A DNA stretch of 64,000 bases, taken from Streptomyces noursei. Lineage in GTDB: Bacteria > Actinomycetota > Actinomycetes > Streptomycetales > Streptomycetaceae. The stretch is taken from positions 9,486,001-9,550,000 of the forward strand of contig NZ_CP070326.1 in the NCBI RefSeq assembly GCF_016917755.1, written 5' to 3'. Under the pieces are notes generated by a model, which was given only the letters and a program-made list of their open reading frames with translations, was not told the DNA's origin and made no database searches. Positions 61,778 through 64,000 of this stretch are shown piece by piece; positions within the stretch are counted from its first letter, which is position 1, and the number at the start of each line of letters is the position of its first letter. Made by a program: the position numbers and the translations under genes.

Positions 61778-63556
61778 TCAGGTCGCGAGCCCGTCAGTAC
61801 CTGTTGCTCCGACGGTGAGGGGGATGTCCAAGGTGACGCCCTCGGGGGTGGCGAGGCGGAGCGTGTAGTTCCCGGGGTGCTCGTCGGTGAAGAGCTGCGG
61901 GAGGTCGAGCCGGCCCGCGGAGTCGGTAGGCGGGAGGACGAGGGTGCGGACGGGGTCGCCGTGCTCGTTCTTGAAGTAGGGGCCGTACGTGCTCTCTTGG
62001 GCCTGTTCCTGCTCGAGGGCGCCGTGGAGCAGGGTGGCGGTGAGGCGGATACCCGGGGTTGGCTTGTTGCGGGCCGTCGCCCGCACCTGTGGGAGATCGG
62101 GGAACCGGCCGTTGGTGTTGGCCGGTACAGGCTTGGGGGGAAGGAGCTCCAGACGGTCGGCCATAGGCTCGGCCGCTTGCCAGACGATCGCGATGAAGGT
62201 GATGGCAGCGGGGCTCTGCTTCCCGGGGACGGCTGCGGTGAGGAGGGCGCGTCCGGGGCGGTCACCGGCCCATACGGCGGGCGCAGTGGCGATGCCTCGA
62301 CCGTCCGTGCTGACGGTTGTGCTGGTGGCGTGGTCCGCGAAGTGCGCCGCGCCAGTTTCGGTGACGCGATAGGTCACCTTGATGCCGGCGACGGGGTGTC
62401 CGTGGGCGTCGAGGGCCCGCACCTGCGGCCGCCGCGCGAACGTCTCGCCTGTCATCCGCTCTCCCAGGCTTTCGTCTCCGATGCGTTCCAAGCGGATGAC
62501 CATGCGGTGGTCCGCTCCGGTGTCCGGGCCCGGTGCAGGGGCAGGCTTCTTGGCAGGCTTGATGGTCGGGTGCGGCGGAACGGGCTTGCTGGGGCCGGGA
62601 GTTATCGACCGTTCCGGTATGTGTTCCCTTCGGGCCTGGGGGCGACTGGTACCTTCCATCTCGGCCCTGCGGAGCGGTTTCCTGATCGCCGGAGCGCTGG
62701 GCTCTGCCGGGTCGGGACGGTGAGGAACGGCGGGTGCGTCATCCGGTGTTGCGGTGACCTCGCGGCCTTGGTACGTGCGCATCCACTCCCGTACGGCGTT
62801 CACATACTCACGGGAGTTGTTGTAGCTGAGGATCCCTTTGTCCAGGTCGGCTGAGCGGTTCAGGTCTCGGCCGCCGGCACAAAGGTAGTGGCCGGTGGCC
62901 AGCGCCGCGTCGTAGATGTTGTTGGGGTCCTTGACGCCGTCACCGTTGCCGTCCGCTCCCTGGGTCGCCCAGGTAGAAGGGATGAACTGCATCGGGCCGA
63001 TGGCCCGGTCGAACTCGGCATCGCCGTCCCAACGACCGCCGTCCGTATCGCGGATCAGCGCGAACTGCTTCCCGTCCAGCCGCGGACCGCGGATCGGCTT
63101 CGCGGTCGAACCGTCGGTACGCAGACCATAGCCGGAGGCGTGGACCGACTCGACACGGCCGATGCCGGCGACCAGTTGCCAGGGCAGATGGCACGTCGGA
63201 CGGGCGCTGCTCAGCGTCTGCTCGGCCTTCTTATAAGCGTCCAGGGCAGTGGCGGGTATACCCGTACTCCCCTCGGTGCCGAACTCGGCCTCTGGCCCTT
63301 GCGCAGGGCTTTCTTGTCCCTTACGTGGACGGTTGGGCAGGTCGAGGTCGGGTACGCCACGGGGCTGGGCCTGTGGCGCGTTCGCATCGGGACCGGAATC
63401 GCGGGCATCGGCACTCGGCGGGCCGGCCACCGGAAGCGGGCTGATCGCAGAAGCGGTAGTCAGGCCAGCGGCCAGGGCACAGACGCACAGCCCCTGACGC
63501 ACCCGACGGGCCATCAACACGGAGAGGATGGATGACAGAGCGGACGGCGTTTTCAC
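61778..63556 (-). CDS. Secreted lytic transglycosylase with Ig-like repeats
   Basis: A roughly 592-residue exported protein. A signal-like hydrophobic stretch (GLCVCALAAGLTTASAISPL) begins after about 15 residues. The catalytic SLT/MltB-like domain spans about 90-260: LPWQLVAGIGRVESVHASGY (catalytic Glu), AIGPMQFIPSTWATQGADGNGDG and NIYDAALATGHYLC, ending SREYVNAVREWMRTY. A Pro-rich linker leads to two Ig-like domains (about 340-460 and 470-590) with FARRPQVRALDAHGHPVAGI and LPQVRATARNKPTPGIRL as first strands. It cleaves peptidoglycan glycan strands. The start is uncertain: a GTG is used, and a TTG 11 codons upstream is possible. Confidence 0.87.
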   Translation of the reverse strand: MKTPSALSSILSVLMARRVRQGLCVCALAAGLTTASAISPLPVAGPPSADARDSGPDANAPQAQPRGVPDLDLPNRPRKGQESPAQGPEAEFGTEGSTGIPATALDAYKKAEQTLSSARPTCHLPWQLVAGIGRVESVHASGYGLRTDGSTAKPIRGPRLDGKQFALIRDTDGGRWDGDAEFDRAIGPMQFIPSTWATQGADGNGDGVKDPNNIYDAALATGHYLCAGGRDLNRSADLDKGILSYNNSREYVNAVREWMRTYQGREVTATPDDAPAVPHRPDPAEPSAPAIRKPLRRAEMEGTSRPQARREHIPERSITPGPSKPVPPHPTIKPAKKPAPAPGPDTGADHRMVIRLERIGDESLGERMTGETFARRPQVRALDAHGHPVAGIKVTYRVTETGAAHFADHATSTTVSTDGRGIATAPAVWAGDRPGRALLTAAVPGKQSPAAITFIAIVWQAAEPMADRLELLPPKPVPANTNGRFPDLPQVRATARNKPTPGIRLTATLLHGALEQEQAQESTYGPYFKNEHGDPVRTLVLPPTDSAGRLDLPQLFTDEHPGNYTLRLATPEGVTLDIPLTVGATGTDGLAT

Positions 63557-63939
63557 AGGTAAGCGGGTCCTCGACTCGGGGTGATGCAAGGAGAGTTGAG
63601 GGCCCCAGAGGCGGTAGCCGCGATGCTACTGCGAGTGGCCGACGCTCTGCGGGCCTCAAGCATCAACAGGACTTCCTTGACAACAGACATGCGGCGACAA
63701 CACGGTCGCAGAGAAATAGCCCAAAAGGGCGCTTCAAGAAGTTATCACGCTTAAAGCACTCTAGAGTCACTCACTCCCTTATCGCAGATTACATTCACCT
63801 TTCGAAATTCTCACAGGGCGCCCCCAAGGAACCTTTCACGCCTGAGCACGGGGATCACTTCTATTGGATCTGACTTGCGACTCCGCCTCCGAGGAGTGCG
63901 CCACTCGGCGGACGAGAAATTCCACAAAGGACAACAAAA
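63557..63939. other. Gene-free, AT-richer upstream region
   Basis: About 380 bases between the transglycosylase and the last partial gene. Bases 63690-63860 are clearly less GC-rich than the rest of the window and contain TTATCACGCTTAAAGCAC and ATTACATTCACCTTTCG. No credible ORF. Likely a promoter region serving one or both divergent genes. Confidence 0.4.
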
Positions 63940-64000
63940 ATGCAGAGTGGGCGAAGGGCCGAAAGTCCGGTTTCCGGGTACGGGAAGACGGATCGGCGTA
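63940..64000 (+). CDS. Partial ORF at the window end
   Basis: ATG with AAAGGA 8 nt upstream begins QSGRRAESPVSGYGKTDRR and continues past the edge. Too short to identify. The Lys/Arg/Gly-rich start resembles neither a signal peptide nor a known domain. Confidence 0.35.
   Translation, partial: MQSGRRAESPVSGYGKTDRR

Noticed and set aside
63532..63873. 113-codon plus-strand ORF at the end of the window
   Set aside because: It overlaps the transglycosylase start region, runs through the AT-richer promoter block and has no family resemblance.

Overview
The window is high-GC actinobacterial DNA. Codon bias, GTG/TTG starts, ATGA/GTGA stop-start overlaps and the gene families point to Streptomyces. 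It reads as an accessory region (chromosome arm or large plasmid): no core informational genes, one complete defence operon, a RiPP cluster, at least nine insertion-sequence or Tn3 remnants, and many genes broken by frameshift, nonsense change or internal deletion.

Layout. 1-10 kb: end of an amino-acid permease, a DUF4956/VTC-domain pair, a decayed CPBP fragment, a divergent HxlR regulator / NmrA-type oxidoreductase pair, a dead ABC ATPase, a secreted double ferritin-like protein, a DUF4097 protein, an excisionase-type HTH protein and an internally deleted conserved gene. 10-18.5 kb: an intact four-gene Wadjet-type (JetABCD) anti-plasmid operon in which every junction overlaps by 4 nt. 18.6-23.1 kb: SnoaL-like protein, an IS481-fused chimeric ORF, an Fe(II)/2-oxoglutarate oxygenase and a complete IS5-type element with a passenger gene.

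23.6-34.7 kb is the most interesting part. It is a linaridin-like RiPP cluster: two small precursor peptides sharing the motif TPVLATPAA, a LinH-like protein (HTTM membrane domain fused to an alpha/beta hydrolase), a LinL-like partner, two tiny membrane peptides, a SAM methyltransferase, an ABC exporter and a FAD-dependent oxidoreductase, all read rightward. A divergent operon encodes an ABC-2 type transporter and a two-component system, probably for immunity and regulation. The precursors lack Cys and have very few Ser/Thr in the presumed cores, so the product should differ from cypemycin-type linaridins.

34.8-42.7 kb: ALF-repeat surface protein, a nonsense-mutated HNH nuclease, an ECF41-like sigma factor, a nitroreductase, a His-rich secreted peptide, IS5 remnants, a frameshifted HAF-repeat protein and a family 2 glycosyltransferase. 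42.8-53.5 kb is a graveyard of sugar and amino-sugar genes (NDP-sugar dehydrogenase, phosphotransferase, Gfo/Idh/MocA, DegT aminotransferase, MurG-like, class III aminotransferase) and Tn3/IS fragments, interspersed with intact RidA, HD-domain, GlxA-type regulator, TetR and DUF6463 genes and a complete IS630 element. 53.5-56 kb: a RheA/Hsp18 heat-shock pair with a canonical RheA operator, then two DUF2267 genes closed by a perfect terminator. 57.7-61.5 kb: a large HSP90-like ATPase with C-terminal wHTH-like repeats, a candidate conflict/defence protein. The window ends with a secreted lytic transglycosylase and an AT-rich promoter region.

Three roughly 68-bp copies of a repeat ending like a tRNA 3' end (near 0.7, 18.6 and 57.4 kb) lie in the same orientation. 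Copy 2 sits just after the Wadjet operon and copy 3 just before the HSP90-like gene, so they may mark old integration or recombination points.
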